NCBI GenBank assembly: GCA_002307295.1
Contig: DBTY01000013.1
Location: 52,504-116,503, forward strand
Direction: 5' to 3'
Source of the DNA: Ignavibacteriales bacterium UBA1304
GTDB lineage: Bacteria; Bacteroidota; Ignavibacteria; Ignavibacteriales; Ignavibacteriaceae
DNA: 64,000 nucleotides
Shown: positions 17,401 to 26,118 of the stretch, piece after piece
How the letters are laid out: every line of letters starts with the position of its first letter
Numbering within the stretch: the stretch's first letter is position 1
Notes under the pieces: model-generated
What the model saw: the letters and a program-made list of their open reading frames with translations, nothing else
The model's database searches: none
What the model was told of the DNA's origin: nothing
Position numbers and translations under genes: made by a program

Positions 17401-17509
17401 GAATCTTGTAACAGAAGATGGGATGGACATAGCCTATGGCTTATATATATTCCACGTTGATGCTCCGGGAGTCGGAAGCTATGTCGGTAAATTCGCAATT
17501 ATAAAGTGA
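14402..17509 (+). CDS. Large secreted protein with Asp-rich Ca-type repeats and PNPY-type C-terminal domain
   Basis: 1035 residues from ATG 14402. The ATG at 14390 is one base after AAGGA and cannot use it, whereas GGTGA at 14392-14396 serves 14402. Signal peptide MRRFFTLIILLINAVLSFA. The middle (about 300-395) is Asp/Asn/Gly-rich (GIDDDGDGMVDERRDDG, DLNGNGKWDSDEPLNDD), as in thrombospondin-3/dockerin-like calcium sites. A fibronectin-like region follows (KPTLTAIPGDKKVYLSWNK). The end (VVPNPYVVTASWE ... LRIFTMSGALVKTL ... GLYIFHVDAPG) is a secretion-type beta domain. It lies 15 bases after the receptor stop and 10 bases before the PorV-like gene. Probably a surface partner of the receptor; the exact role is unknown. 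Confidence 0.75.
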   Translation: MRRFFTLIILLINAVLSFAQPTSTTLLYRNEPKGNIQYRREGTMDGNQVRTLYYNDGEVGQYPFSPSGEWPKYSGHNYLDGVAVLIGTQINTPGTGQTIHTITTAYREYVDADPITGMKWGLEPVPGYMNSSYGKIALNTDSSSWPHVWPAALNKDSSWNGKWYGYFGKGVQNSDFETFFVMDDSKDREFFQSPYNYVPIASDLDRAGVGLRVEVRGFQWSHVLAEDIIFWHYDIVNISDYNHDSTLFGFYTDCGVGGKDDNDDDCASYDKKINLAYCYDGDGYGQPNNWKTGYYGYAYLESPGNATNGIDDDGDGMVDERRDDGIDNDHDWVGYTDLNGNGKWDSDEPLNDDLGADGLGPYDVGYTGPDAGEGDGIPTHGEPNFDETDKDESDQIGLTAVSIYRLGTSGSGGGWPKDDELIWQKMTYNNFDTTLQRANISMVFASGPFPLKQNLRERFSMALVFGSDLDDIKQNKETVQQIYNANYTFSKPPLKPTLTAIPGDKKVYLSWNKIAEDSRDSFLGYEDNDRTKGFKKDFEGYNIYRSEDAAFASEKVITDSKGEAVYWKPIAQFDLVDNIKGPDPVGIYGAHFWRGSNTGLQHQYIDTNVVNGKRYYYTVVSYDMGDPNLGTSGLQPTECTKIITEDYAGTLKFVDINCAVVTPNSPSAGYSPSQIVGNTSKLTSGIGTGSMSVMVIDPTAIKNNAAYTVTFKADSLFPKYHTKNFNILRSYEGIKDTVAASLDTSYVGSGRYVTPFDGITFNIANDTTVSLNTAGTGWTSSKSNAVMNISKDASTRSMLWPADYEIKFFDSAADTTYISQPPTYVRFPVNFQITNITQGHRVKFAIKDSDHSNSLSYGDTVQVIEFNGAESLSNAKIVWNIAYQKAAVGSTTAPAGGDKFLISSMKPFQTGDYFSFTTKKENMSNAKAKTDLSKIKVVPNPYVVTASWERANLNSTGRGERRIDFTNLPSECTLRIFTMSGALVKTLHKEASIASGALSWNLVTEDGMDIAYGLYIFHVDAPGVGSYVGKFAIIK

Positions 17510-17519
17510 GGCTAAGATA

Positions 17520-18536
17520 ATGAAAAAAATATTTATTGTATTACTTGTCTATATATGTGCTTCTTTTATAATGGCGCAGTCAGATGTAAGTAAACGCGGC
17601 ACCACTGCCGCAGAGTTCTTATGCATTGGCCAGGGAGCTAGAAGCATGGGCATGGGCGGAGCATTTACCAGCGTTGTGAAGGACGCTTCAGGGTTATATT
17701 GGAACCCTGCCGGTACTGCCGAAAATGAAGGAACTAATATATTTTTCGATCATACGGAATGGTTTGCAGATATTAATTATAATTATGTTGCAGGCACATA
17801 TAAAATACCAGGTTTCGGAACTATAGGAATGAGCCTGACTTTTTCCGATGTGGGCGATATACCAGTGACAACTATCAGCGCCCCAGCCGGCACGGGCGAA
17901 ACCTATACTGCAAAGGATATTTCGTTTTCTATTTCATATGCTCTAAAGCTTACTGATAGATTTTCGATTGGTTTCAATCCAAAAGTTATTTATCAGTCAA
18001 TATGGAAAACCAGCGCAACAGCGCTTGCTTTGGATATGGGGGTTAAATATGTAACTCCATTTGACGACGCGGTATTGGCAATGTCAATTTCAAATTTTGG
18101 ACAGAAGATGAAACTTGAAGGAAACTCCACAATTATTCTATACGATGGAGACTTAACTACTTCCGGCAATAATGATAAAATACCTGCAAATCTTTCGACA
18201 GACGAGTGGGCGTTGCCGCTTCTGTTTCGGGTCGGAGTATCTTATGCGCCATGGAACACGACGCTTAACAGATTAACTCTGGCGGCGGACGCAGTTCATC
18301 CTTCCAATAATTATGAATACTTGAATGTTGGAGCAGAATATACTTATAATGATTTTGTCTCCATTAGAGCTGGATATAAATCGCTTTTCCTGAAGGATTC
18401 AGAAGAAGGGCTATGCCTTGGGTTTGGTATTAAATACGGCCTTGTCGGCAATATAGTATTGAATGTCGACTATGCATATCAGGATTTTGGACGGCTGGAT
18501 TATGTTCAAAAAATATCATTCGGAATTAATTTTTAA
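17520..18536 (+). CDS. PorV/PorQ-type outer-membrane barrel protein
   Basis: 338 residues. Signal peptide (1-20). Family signature near the N-terminus: TTAAEFLCIGQGARSMGMGG then FTSVVKDASGLYWNPAG, then repeated amphipathic strands and a terminal Phe (KISFGINF). PorV-family barrels take part in type IX secretion (shuttling cargo to the attachment complex), and many paralogues sit beside their cargo or receptor genes. Here it is the last gene of the receptor/secreted-protein operon, 10 bases after its neighbour, so a dedicated partner role is plausible. Confidence 0.85.
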   Translation: MKKIFIVLLVYICASFIMAQSDVSKRGTTAAEFLCIGQGARSMGMGGAFTSVVKDASGLYWNPAGTAENEGTNIFFDHTEWFADINYNYVAGTYKIPGFGTIGMSLTFSDVGDIPVTTISAPAGTGETYTAKDISFSISYALKLTDRFSIGFNPKVIYQSIWKTSATALALDMGVKYVTPFDDAVLAMSISNFGQKMKLEGNSTIILYDGDLTTSGNNDKIPANLSTDEWALPLLFRVGVSYAPWNTTLNRLTLAADAVHPSNNYEYLNVGAEYTYNDFVSIRAGYKSLFLKDSEEGLCLGFGIKYGLVGNIVLNVDYAYQDFGRLDYVQKISFGINF

Positions 18537-18606
18537 GAATGATAAAAATAACAGAATATTTATTATTAAACCCTTTTGAATTCACTTCTATTTATTGAGT
18601 TTGTTT

Positions 18607-20859
18607 ATGACTATGATTATGAAAACGTACCTTATGTTCTTTTTATGCAGCATGATGATTTGCGCAGCTTCAACAGATAAAATCGTTAAGTCAAGAAAAG
18701 AAATTGACGTGAAAGTTGCGCAACTGCTCTCCCAGATGACTATTGAAGAGAAAGTTGGGCAGATGACGCAAATTACTCTTCAGGCAGTTTCTGAGAAGCA
18801 GGGGACAAAAGATCAGGCGCATGTTCTTAATGACGGCGCTCTTAAAGATGCCATACTGAAATACAACGTTGGCAGTATATTAAATGTTTATGACGCCGCT
18901 CACAGTATTTCTTATTGGCACGAAATTATAACTAAAATACAGAACCTTGCCACTAAGGAAAGCAGGCTTAAAATTCCGGTATTATATGGTATAGACGCTA
19001 TTCATGGAGCTACATATACAAAAGGAGCTACGCTCTTTCCGCAGGCAATTTCAATGGCTGCTACTTTTAATGCCGATTTGGAAAAACAATGCGGAGAGAT
19101 AACCTCTAAGGAAGTCCGCGCATCGGGCATTCCCTGGAATTTTTATCCGGTGCTTGACGTAGGCAGACAGGTTTTATGGCCAAGATTTTGGGAAACATTT
19201 GGCGAAGACACATATCTTACTACGGCTATGGGGCTTAGTTATATAAAGGGAGCCGAGGGAGACGATTTTTCTGAAAAGAATAAATTAGCGATATGCCTTA
19301 AACATTACGTTGGGTATAGCGCTCCGAATAATGGCAAGGACCGTACTCCTGCATGGATCTCGGAAAGGATGTTACGCGAATATTATTTGCCCCCTTTTGA
19401 AGAAGCAGTTAAAGCCGGAGCTTTAACTGTAATGGCTAACTCTTCAGAAGTTGACGGAATTTCCGTGCATTCCGATCATCATATCTTAACAGATATTTTG
19501 AAAGGCGAAATGAAATTTGACGGGTTCATTGTATCAGATTGGGAAGATATTAAACGTTTATATACGCGCGATCATGTCGCCTCATCGCCTGAAGAAGCTG
19601 TTAAAATGGCTGTGATGGCGGGCGTAGATATGAGCATGGTTCCACAGGATTTCAGTTTCTATAAAATACTGCTTGATCTGGTTAAAAAGAATGAAGTGCC
19701 ATTGGAACGTATTGACGACGCAGTTACAAGAATTCTTCGGGTAAAAATGATGACGGGAATATTTGAAAACCCTTATCCTGATCCGTCAATGAGCGGGTTA
19801 GTCGGCAATTCTGAAAATGAAGAAAAAAATTTACAGGCTGCTGAAGAATCAATTGTAATGACAAAAAATGAAAACAATATTCTGCCGCTCAAAAAGGGAA
19901 CAAAGATACTTGTTACAGGCCCGACTGCTGATTTGCTTTCAGTACTTAATGGAGGATGGACGATTACATGGCAGGGGGATGAGGAAGCGTTATATCCTAA
20001 AAAGGCCAATACAATTGCCAAAGCATTAAAACAGAAATTCGGCGAAAAAAATGTAATTTATTCGGCTGGAACTGGTTTTGCAAAAGATGTGAATATTGCC
20101 GAAACAATAAAACTCGCTAAGGAAGCTGATGCTATTATTTTATGCCTGGGTGAAAAATCTTATTGCGAAACTGCCGGTAATATAAATGACTTGGAGCTAG
20201 ATACTGTGCAATTACAATTGGCTTCCAGACTTGCGGAGTTAAATAAACCTATAATTCTGGTTATGCTTGAAGGAAGACCCCGGGTAATAAACAGTATTGT
20301 GGGGAAAGCCGATGCAATATTAATAGGTATGCTTCCCGGAATGAGAGGAGGAAATGCAATTGCAAATATTATATCAGGAGATGCAGTCCCCAGCGGTAAA
20401 TTACCTTTTACATACCCAAAGTATTCCAATTCGCTATACCATTATGACTATAAACCTCTTGAAGGGGCGGAAGGCAATGCTTATGATCCTCAATGGAGCT
20501 TTGGCTACGGAAAGAGCTATACGTCTTTTGAATATTCCGGTTTACAACTTGATAAGAATACTATTTCTGATACTGATACTTTAAATATCAACGTTACTGT
20601 TAAAAACACAGGAAAAGTTGCAGGAAGTGAAAGCGTTTTACTATATCTACACGATATGTACGGCAGCGTTTCGCGCCCAGTTAAACAATTACGTGGATTT
20701 AAGAAAGTCTCTCTGAAACCGGGCGAATCGAAAGCAGTTCAGTTTACGCTTATAAATTATGATTTATCGTTTATAGGCAGAGAGAATAAACGCATTACTG
20801 AACCGGGCGATTTTTTGATTATGGTAGATGATTTATCAGCAGGATTTAAATTAAAATAA
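18607..20859 (+). CDS. Glycoside hydrolase family 3 beta-glucosidase-like enzyme (first copy)
   Basis: 751 residues from ATG 18607; an in-frame TTG at 18595 and further ATG codons at 18613 and 18619 are alternatives, and no clear SD decides. Hydrophobic leader, then the GH3 barrel with VLYGIDAIHGA, LKHYVGYSAPNNGKDR and the nucleophile Asp311 in FIVSDWEDIKRL. Next the alpha/beta sandwich (ILVTGPTADLLSVLNGGWT, LCLGEKSYCETAG with the likely acid/base Glu) and a C-terminal FnIII-like domain (SVLLYLHDMYGSVSRPVKQLRGF). It cleaves terminal beta-linked glucose from oligosaccharides, probably in the periplasm. It follows the PorV-like gene by about 70 bases. Confidence 0.93.
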   Translation: MTMIMKTYLMFFLCSMMICAASTDKIVKSRKEIDVKVAQLLSQMTIEEKVGQMTQITLQAVSEKQGTKDQAHVLNDGALKDAILKYNVGSILNVYDAAHSISYWHEIITKIQNLATKESRLKIPVLYGIDAIHGATYTKGATLFPQAISMAATFNADLEKQCGEITSKEVRASGIPWNFYPVLDVGRQVLWPRFWETFGEDTYLTTAMGLSYIKGAEGDDFSEKNKLAICLKHYVGYSAPNNGKDRTPAWISERMLREYYLPPFEEAVKAGALTVMANSSEVDGISVHSDHHILTDILKGEMKFDGFIVSDWEDIKRLYTRDHVASSPEEAVKMAVMAGVDMSMVPQDFSFYKILLDLVKKNEVPLERIDDAVTRILRVKMMTGIFENPYPDPSMSGLVGNSENEEKNLQAAEESIVMTKNENNILPLKKGTKILVTGPTADLLSVLNGGWTITWQGDEEALYPKKANTIAKALKQKFGEKNVIYSAGTGFAKDVNIAETIKLAKEADAIILCLGEKSYCETAGNINDLELDTVQLQLASRLAELNKPIILVMLEGRPRVINSIVGKADAILIGMLPGMRGGNAIANIISGDAVPSGKLPFTYPKYSNSLYHYDYKPLEGAEGNAYDPQWSFGYGKSYTSFEYSGLQLDKNTISDTDTLNINVTVKNTGKVAGSESVLLYLHDMYGSVSRPVKQLRGFKKVSLKPGESKAVQFTLINYDLSFIGRENKRITEPGDFLIMVDDLSAGFKLK

Positions 20860-20916
20860 TTTCTGGCTCTATTATAGCTGATTGGTTAAATGTTATAATA
20901 AATTGATTACTTCTCT

Positions 20917-20960
20917 AAAGAACCGCGGATATATAAAATGAATTCGCGGTTCTTTGTTTT
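20917..20960 (+). terminator. Terminator after the first GH3 gene
   Basis: AAAGAACCGCG (20917-20927) pairs with CGCGGTTCTTT (20945-20955), an 11-bp stem followed by GTTTT. A 71-base gap to the next gene follows. Confidence 0.85.
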
Positions 20961-21026
20961 ACAAATTTCTATATTTTTGTAAGCATAAATAAATATCTTT
21001 ATAAATGATGAAATCTGAGCTGTCTC

Positions 21027-22850
21027 ATGAAATATTCACGAATCAATAATTGTTTTATTAACTGCTTCTTCATAATCGTTTTATTTGCTTCAGGGGTATT
21101 AAAGTGTCAGGGTAAAATAGTAGCTTCCTATAAAGGAGGCGCAATTCTGGAATCGGAACTTAAAAAACGACTAGAATACAGCCCCTCTGTTGAGGACTTT
21201 GCTTTTGGAAGGGATTCGATGAAGCTACAGGTTCTGAGCTCTGTTATTGCAGAAAGAATCTGGGCCCAGGAAGCCTCTGCGCTTGGTTATGATGCAGATC
21301 CGCATTTAACTGGATACATTGAAATATTGCGTAAAATGTTTGTCCGCGATGTATTATTTAAAAAAATGATTGCGCCGAATATAATATTATCGCCTGCGGA
21401 TTATGCTCAGGCTGAATGGGAAAATGCAAGAGTTCTTTCTACCCTGATAATATCAGAAAAAGATTCAGAGAAAATAGCTGACAAATATAAATTAGTTAAA
21501 GACGCTCCTCAACAGTTTGATTCAATCTGTATGGCTCAGAAAGATCAGAAAGCAAAATCGGTAAATGTTATTCATTTCGGCGATCTTATGAGTGAATCGA
21601 TAGAAAATTATTTATATGCAATGTATCCGGGACAAATATCTATTCCTTTGTTTGACGGTGAAAACTGGCATATATTCAAATTATTGAAAGAAGACCCCTA
21701 TACTCCGCCAGCTAAAGACCCGATGGATATCTGGAAAAACAGATTAAAGGAACGGAGAACAAAGGATTACGGCGAAAAATATTTGGATTCGCTGCTACAG
21801 AAAGTTAAAATACAGTTTGATAATCCAGAATTCTCTTTTTTGTCTCACAAACTGGAAAACGTCTTAGCGTTAAAAAATGCAGGTAAACCAGGAGACTCTA
21901 CATTATATATAACAGAACGCGATTGTAATGAATTAATGAAGCAGTTTGGGAATGAAGAATTATCGAAACCAATTATTCTTTTTAAGGAGAATCCGCTGAC
22001 AGTCAGAAATGTATTTGATTACATCTCCTTTCATGGCATGGCGGTTTTACCTGAAAAAATCCCATACTTCGCTACTGTCTTAGCGCATGAGTTGAAAAAA
22101 ATAACCCGTGAAGAATTGATATATCGCGAGGGGATAAAACAACATTTGGATTATGATAAATCTGTGGGTTATGATGTAAAAGAATGGAAAACAAATGCTC
22201 TCGCTCAAATAGTTCGCAACAGATATATGGACTCCATATCTGTTACAGACGCGCAGGTTAATAAATTCTATCAGGATATAAATCGTTCGCAGGAAGCCGC
22301 TGCAAAGATAAGAATATCTATTATGGGTTTTAGTACGCTTAATGAAGTCGCAGCGATGCTTGATTCGCTCCATGCAGGGCAGCCATTTGAAAAATACGAG
22401 GATAAACACAAACAGTCGGTATTTATAACTACCTCGCCTATGCTCCTTTCATATTTTTCCCGTCTCAGCACAGACTTGGAAAATAAAAAATACGGCGATT
22501 TGATAGGACCTGTTAAAATAGACAGCATGTATTATATTGGAAAAGTAATACAAAAAAAAGAAGCCGACTCTTTATTCCTGAAACCGTTCGAACAGGTGAA
22601 AGACGAATTGACATTAGCATATAAGGCAAGAATGCTGCACAATACATATAAAGAAAAAACATTGGAGCTTGCAAAAAAATATGAGGTCAAAGTAAATCAG
22701 GAGGTTCTATCTTCAATAAAGTATACTACTATTCCTATGTTCGTGTACAGGTTCATAGGTTTTGGGGGGCAAATTGCCGCTGTGCCTTATGTTACGCCAA
22801 TGTATGAATGGATGAAAGAATATAAGAAGCAGGCGTTACAGCTGCCATAA
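21027..22850 (+). CDS. Periplasmic parvulin/SurA-like peptidyl-prolyl isomerase family protein
   Basis: 607 residues with an N-terminal hydrophobic leader ending near VLKCQG. The region IVASYKGGAILESELKKRLEY is the usual start of a SurA/PpiC N-domain, followed by a long helical part (VIAERIWAQEASALGYD) and two stretches resembling rotamase or degenerate rotamase domains (about 130-230 and 415-515). The substrate-like end EKTLELAKKYEVKVN is also typical. Its likely job is holding or folding outer-membrane and secreted proteins, which fits a neighbourhood rich in barrels and type IX cargo. I see no clean conserved active site, so it may be a chaperone without isomerase activity. It stands alone after a terminator. 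Confidence 0.7.
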   Translation: MKYSRINNCFINCFFIIVLFASGVLKCQGKIVASYKGGAILESELKKRLEYSPSVEDFAFGRDSMKLQVLSSVIAERIWAQEASALGYDADPHLTGYIEILRKMFVRDVLFKKMIAPNIILSPADYAQAEWENARVLSTLIISEKDSEKIADKYKLVKDAPQQFDSICMAQKDQKAKSVNVIHFGDLMSESIENYLYAMYPGQISIPLFDGENWHIFKLLKEDPYTPPAKDPMDIWKNRLKERRTKDYGEKYLDSLLQKVKIQFDNPEFSFLSHKLENVLALKNAGKPGDSTLYITERDCNELMKQFGNEELSKPIILFKENPLTVRNVFDYISFHGMAVLPEKIPYFATVLAHELKKITREELIYREGIKQHLDYDKSVGYDVKEWKTNALAQIVRNRYMDSISVTDAQVNKFYQDINRSQEAAAKIRISIMGFSTLNEVAAMLDSLHAGQPFEKYEDKHKQSVFITTSPMLLSYFSRLSTDLENKKYGDLIGPVKIDSMYYIGKVIQKKEADSLFLKPFEQVKDELTLAYKARMLHNTYKEKTLELAKKYEVKVNQEVLSSIKYTTIPMFVYRFIGFGGQIAAVPYVTPMYEWMKEYKKQALQLP

Positions 22851-23170
22851 CAAAATAATTTACTCTTATAAACAATTTTGCATAACCTGAAATCGCAGGC
22901 TTAAATCCAAATAGCGTGATACTGGTTTATAAAAAGAACCCGAAGGATTCAAATGTTTGTAGTAGATGTGGGGAGAGAAAAACATACGACCCCGACCGGG
23001 GTCGTACAAAAGAGTATTTAGCAGAGTTGTAAACATGTAATCCTTCCGGGATTACATGTTTAAGCTCAATAAAATATTCCTAACTTGCAGTCTGACTTAA
23101 AGTAAGCCAAGATGCCGGGCAATTCGGCTCTTTATAGCGTTGATAAGAATATACCGGCAGCTATGATTTT
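22851..23170. repeat. Gap with paired intergenic palindromes (REP-like)
   Basis: This gap between convergent genes holds two strong hairpins. TACGACCCC (22985-22993) pairs with GGGGTCGTA (22998-23006) around GACC, and AAACATGTAATCC (23031-23043) pairs with GGATTACATGTTT (23049-23061) around TTCCG. They lack proper T-runs, so they look more like mobile palindromic repeats than simple terminators, though they could stop transcription from both sides. No gene is seen here. Confidence 0.6.
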
Positions 23171-24640
23171 TTATTTAATTCCCAGCTCTTTTGTCATCCT
23201 GTGATAATTCGGAGGCGCCAATCCAAGGACTTTTGCAGCTTCAGCGTCGGAGTTGCATTTTCTGCGTATATATGTGAAATATTTTTCGCGCACTAAAACC
23301 TCCATTTCGCGCAATTGAAGAGGCTCGGTTTTATTAATTTTATCGAAATCTATAAAGTCTTCGTCGTTAAACGACATATTGCCATATCCAAGAACAGATT
23401 TAATATGAGCTGCTGAAATATGCAGTTCATCTAAAAATAATAATCTCTGTACTATGTTTTTCAGCTCTCTGATATTCCCAGGGAAACTATACTTGTTTAA
23501 TTCATCATATGCGGATTCATCAAGCAGCGGTTTTTGTTTAACCATGTCGATAGACATATGCGTGAGGAAATGCTCTGCCAGAATTCTAATATCGCCGTCT
23601 CTCTTTTTCAGTTCAGGAACAAATACAGGCAATACATTTAAACGATAATAAAGGTCTTCGCGGAAGCGTCTTGCTTTGACTTCTTCTTCTACATTTTTGT
23701 TAGTGGCGGCAATAATTCTAATATCTACAAATAGTTTATCCTGTCTGCCAATTTTTTCTATTTCGCCGCTTTGAATAACACGGAGCAGTTTTACCTGAGT
23801 TTGCAGAGGTAGTTCAGTCACTTCATCAAGAAAAATTGTTCCGTTATTGGCCAGCTCAAACAGTCCCATTTTTTTTCTATCTGCGCCGGTAAAAGCTCCC
23901 TTTTCATAACCAAACAATTCGCTTTCTACAAGATCATTGGGAATGCTTCCGCAATTAATAATAATGATATTTTCATATTTCCGGTTGCTTCTGTAATGGA
24001 TGTTATATGCTACAAGTTCTTTTCCGGTTCCAGAGGCTCCGCGGATCAGAACGTTTACGTCATTCTTTGCTAATCGGCTTATATCGTCCCTCAATTTTTC
24101 AATTTGTTCGGAATTTCCAACAATCCGCTTTTGTAGTAAGATATCTTCAATATTTCTTTTCAGTTTTTGATTTGAACGAGCGCGTTCTCTTTCAAGCCTG
24201 CATTTTTCAGACGCGTTAAAAATACTTAGCATGAAATCGGTCGGTTGATAGATAAATTCATCTATATCAACCGGGTACTTTGTGCAATACCAAAAAGCCC
24301 CTGAAGCCAAAAGGCGATGAGCGAAGTTATAATCTGATATATTGACTGTCATTTTTGTAATAACAATTATCTGTATCGTTGGGTCTATGCCTTTTATTTT
24401 CTCTATCAGAACTTCCCCCATCAATCCGCCGGCGATTTGAAAATCCATTATAACAATATCGTAGTGATAGCTTTTAGAAGACAATAAATCTAATGCATCC
24501 TGCCCGTTGGAAACATAATTATCAATATGGACGGTATCCTTGAACGGCGCAATTGTATTCATCACGCGCCTGATATCAAATTCTTCATCTTCTATAAGCA
24601 AAATATTTATAATTTCTTCAAACATTAGTTTTTCTTTCAT
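23171..24640 (-). CDS. NtrC-family sigma-54-dependent response regulator
   Basis: 489 residues. Receiver domain (about 10-125) with acceptor Asp66 in IVIMDF and acidic pocket EDEE. AAA+ domain with Walker A GASGTGKE (201-208), the sigma-54 contact loop GAFTGA (248-253) and Walker B TIFLDE (268-273). C-terminal Fis-type helix-turn-helix at about 460-489 (SDAEAAKVLGLAPPNYHRMTKEL). Phosphorylated by the upstream kinase, it should activate sigma-54 promoters. Its ATG overlaps the kinase stop by 4 bases (ATGA). The near-consensus -24/-12 site at 27548-27562, at the head of the divergent hydrolase operon, is its most likely target. Confidence 0.95.
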   Translation of the reverse strand: MKEKLMFEEIINILLIEDEEFDIRRVMNTIAPFKDTVHIDNYVSNGQDALDLLSSKSYHYDIVIMDFQIAGGLMGEVLIEKIKGIDPTIQIIVITKMTVNISDYNFAHRLLASGAFWYCTKYPVDIDEFIYQPTDFMLSIFNASEKCRLERERARSNQKLKRNIEDILLQKRIVGNSEQIEKLRDDISRLAKNDVNVLIRGASGTGKELVAYNIHYRSNRKYENIIIINCGSIPNDLVESELFGYEKGAFTGADRKKMGLFELANNGTIFLDEVTELPLQTQVKLLRVIQSGEIEKIGRQDKLFVDIRIIAATNKNVEEEVKARRFREDLYYRLNVLPVFVPELKKRDGDIRILAEHFLTHMSIDMVKQKPLLDESAYDELNKYSFPGNIRELKNIVQRLLFLDELHISAAHIKSVLGYGNMSFNDEDFIDFDKINKTEPLQLREMEVLVREKYFTYIRRKCNSDAEAAKVLGLAPPNYHRMTKELGIK

Positions 24641-26115
24641 CCATTAGTGATAGTTATTGTAAAAATACATCCCCCTTCGGGTAAATTTGCCGCATCAATC
24701 TTCCATCCGCACTTTTTGCACATTTCATATGCAATATAACAGCCATACCCGGAATTTGTTCTGTCAGCCCTTTTAGTTGAAGTGTTCTCAAGGAACAACT
24801 TTTTTATCCCGTTTTCATTTAACAGGAGCAAATCAGGCTCTATTCCTTTTCCGTTATCTTTAAATGTCACGGTTCTAATTCCAGTATCAGTATCCTGCCG
24901 CGTGCTTAGAGTAATCAATAAACTCGGCGTATCGCCATGATCAACGCAGTTTTGAATGAGAGGTTCAAAAATTTCCCACGCGACAAACTCATTGACAGAT
25001 ACCCTTTTAAAATCCTTATCCAAATCCAATGTAATGTGAAATGTTTCAGTAGCTGAAGCTATACGCAGAAAAATATGATCTACCAGAAACTGCAATGTGC
25101 CGTTAATATCTGTATTGAAAATCTGATTTCTGATTGTTTGCACTGGCGGATCATACCATTTCATATCATATATTACGCGGGAAATAAAGTTTGAATATTT
25201 AGTTATTCGGGCTCTAACTGCATCAATATTTTGTGACGTAAGCTGTCGAAGGTCCTCTTTAATAAAGCCCATAACTTTTTCTGCTTTATGGTGCGTGTGA
25301 TAAATCCGCTTTGTAAACAGCATTTCCTTTTCGTAATTAACTTCCTTAATAATATTTTCCTCGTGCTGAAGCATAAGCTTATTTTGGACTTCATCGCGTT
25401 CTTTTAACGTATATGACGATACAAAATACATTGTTAATATTCCGAGAAGTATCAACGAAATATAAATTACCGACGTTTCATTATGACTTGCAATAATTCT
25501 TTCTGTAAATGCTGAAAAATCAGGATGCATCTTTACATACATAACGCCGATACATTCGCCGCGGACAACAACCGGAACAAAAATAGAGTATACGCCGTCT
25601 TTATCAATCAGCGTTTTTATTTCTTCTTTTCCCTCCAGCTCGTTTCCTACTCCGCTAATTAAAGTTAATGCATTATCATGTTCGCCTGTAGTTTCAAGAT
25701 TATAATCTTTGGAGAAAAGATAATTATACAGAATTCTGCCGTCGTCAATACTATAGTATTTCTTATTCTTCTTTATTATAAAACATAACTCGTTAATTTC
25801 ATGCTGGAGCGACTGCTGACTGAAAATAATATTGAATGTATGGATCACTCGCTGCTTATAAATTTCAGTTTTAATATCCTGGTAGTTTATTGTTTCAAGG
25901 ATCAGCTCAAGATTTTCAGTCGTTAGATTAGCTAATTGTTCGGCTGAAGATCGTTGATAGGACTCCTGAGTGTTTTTCAAGAAATCCCGAATTGTTTCCT
26001 TATTAATAAACGAAATAATCATCTGTAAGACTATTAGGCTTACAAACAAAATTGTGATGTGCCAAAATTGAAAATGGCGCTGTTTGAGATTTTCAAATAT
26101 TCGTAATTTTGACAT
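24637..26115 (-). CDS. Membrane sensor histidine kinase with atypical phosphorylation region
   Basis: 492 residues. TM1 about 18-37, periplasmic Cache-like sensor (about 38-214, with GVYSIFVPVVVRGECIGVMYV), TM2 about 215-235, a coiled-coil and dimerisation stretch, then a HATPase domain with N-box FEPLIQNCVDHG, G1 FKDNGKGI and G2-like NSGYGCYIAYEM. The usual H-box (S-H-E-L-R-x-P) is absent. The nearest candidate is IYHTHHKAEKVMGF (His273/275/276). It lies between the binding-protein gene (3-base gap) and the regulator (4-base overlap). Inferred role: transmit the state of the anchored sugar-binding protein to the NtrC-type regulator. Confidence 0.88.
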   Translation of the reverse strand: MSKLRIFENLKQRHFQFWHITILFVSLIVLQMIISFINKETIRDFLKNTQESYQRSSAEQLANLTTENLELILETINYQDIKTEIYKQRVIHTFNIIFSQQSLQHEINELCFIIKKNKKYYSIDDGRILYNYLFSKDYNLETTGEHDNALTLISGVGNELEGKEEIKTLIDKDGVYSIFVPVVVRGECIGVMYVKMHPDFSAFTERIIASHNETSVIYISLILLGILTMYFVSSYTLKERDEVQNKLMLQHEENIIKEVNYEKEMLFTKRIYHTHHKAEKVMGFIKEDLRQLTSQNIDAVRARITKYSNFISRVIYDMKWYDPPVQTIRNQIFNTDINGTLQFLVDHIFLRIASATETFHITLDLDKDFKRVSVNEFVAWEIFEPLIQNCVDHGDTPSLLITLSTRQDTDTGIRTVTFKDNGKGIEPDLLLLNENGIKKLFLENTSTKRADRTNSGYGCYIAYEMCKKCGWKIDAANLPEGGCIFTITITNG

Positions 26116-26118
26116 AGC

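Noticed and set aside
20864..20879. Sigma-54-like site (TGGCTC-N5-TAGCT) before the parvulin-like gene
   Set aside because: Spacing is right, but both halves deviate and the site lies upstream of the terminator at 20917, so it could not easily drive the next gene.
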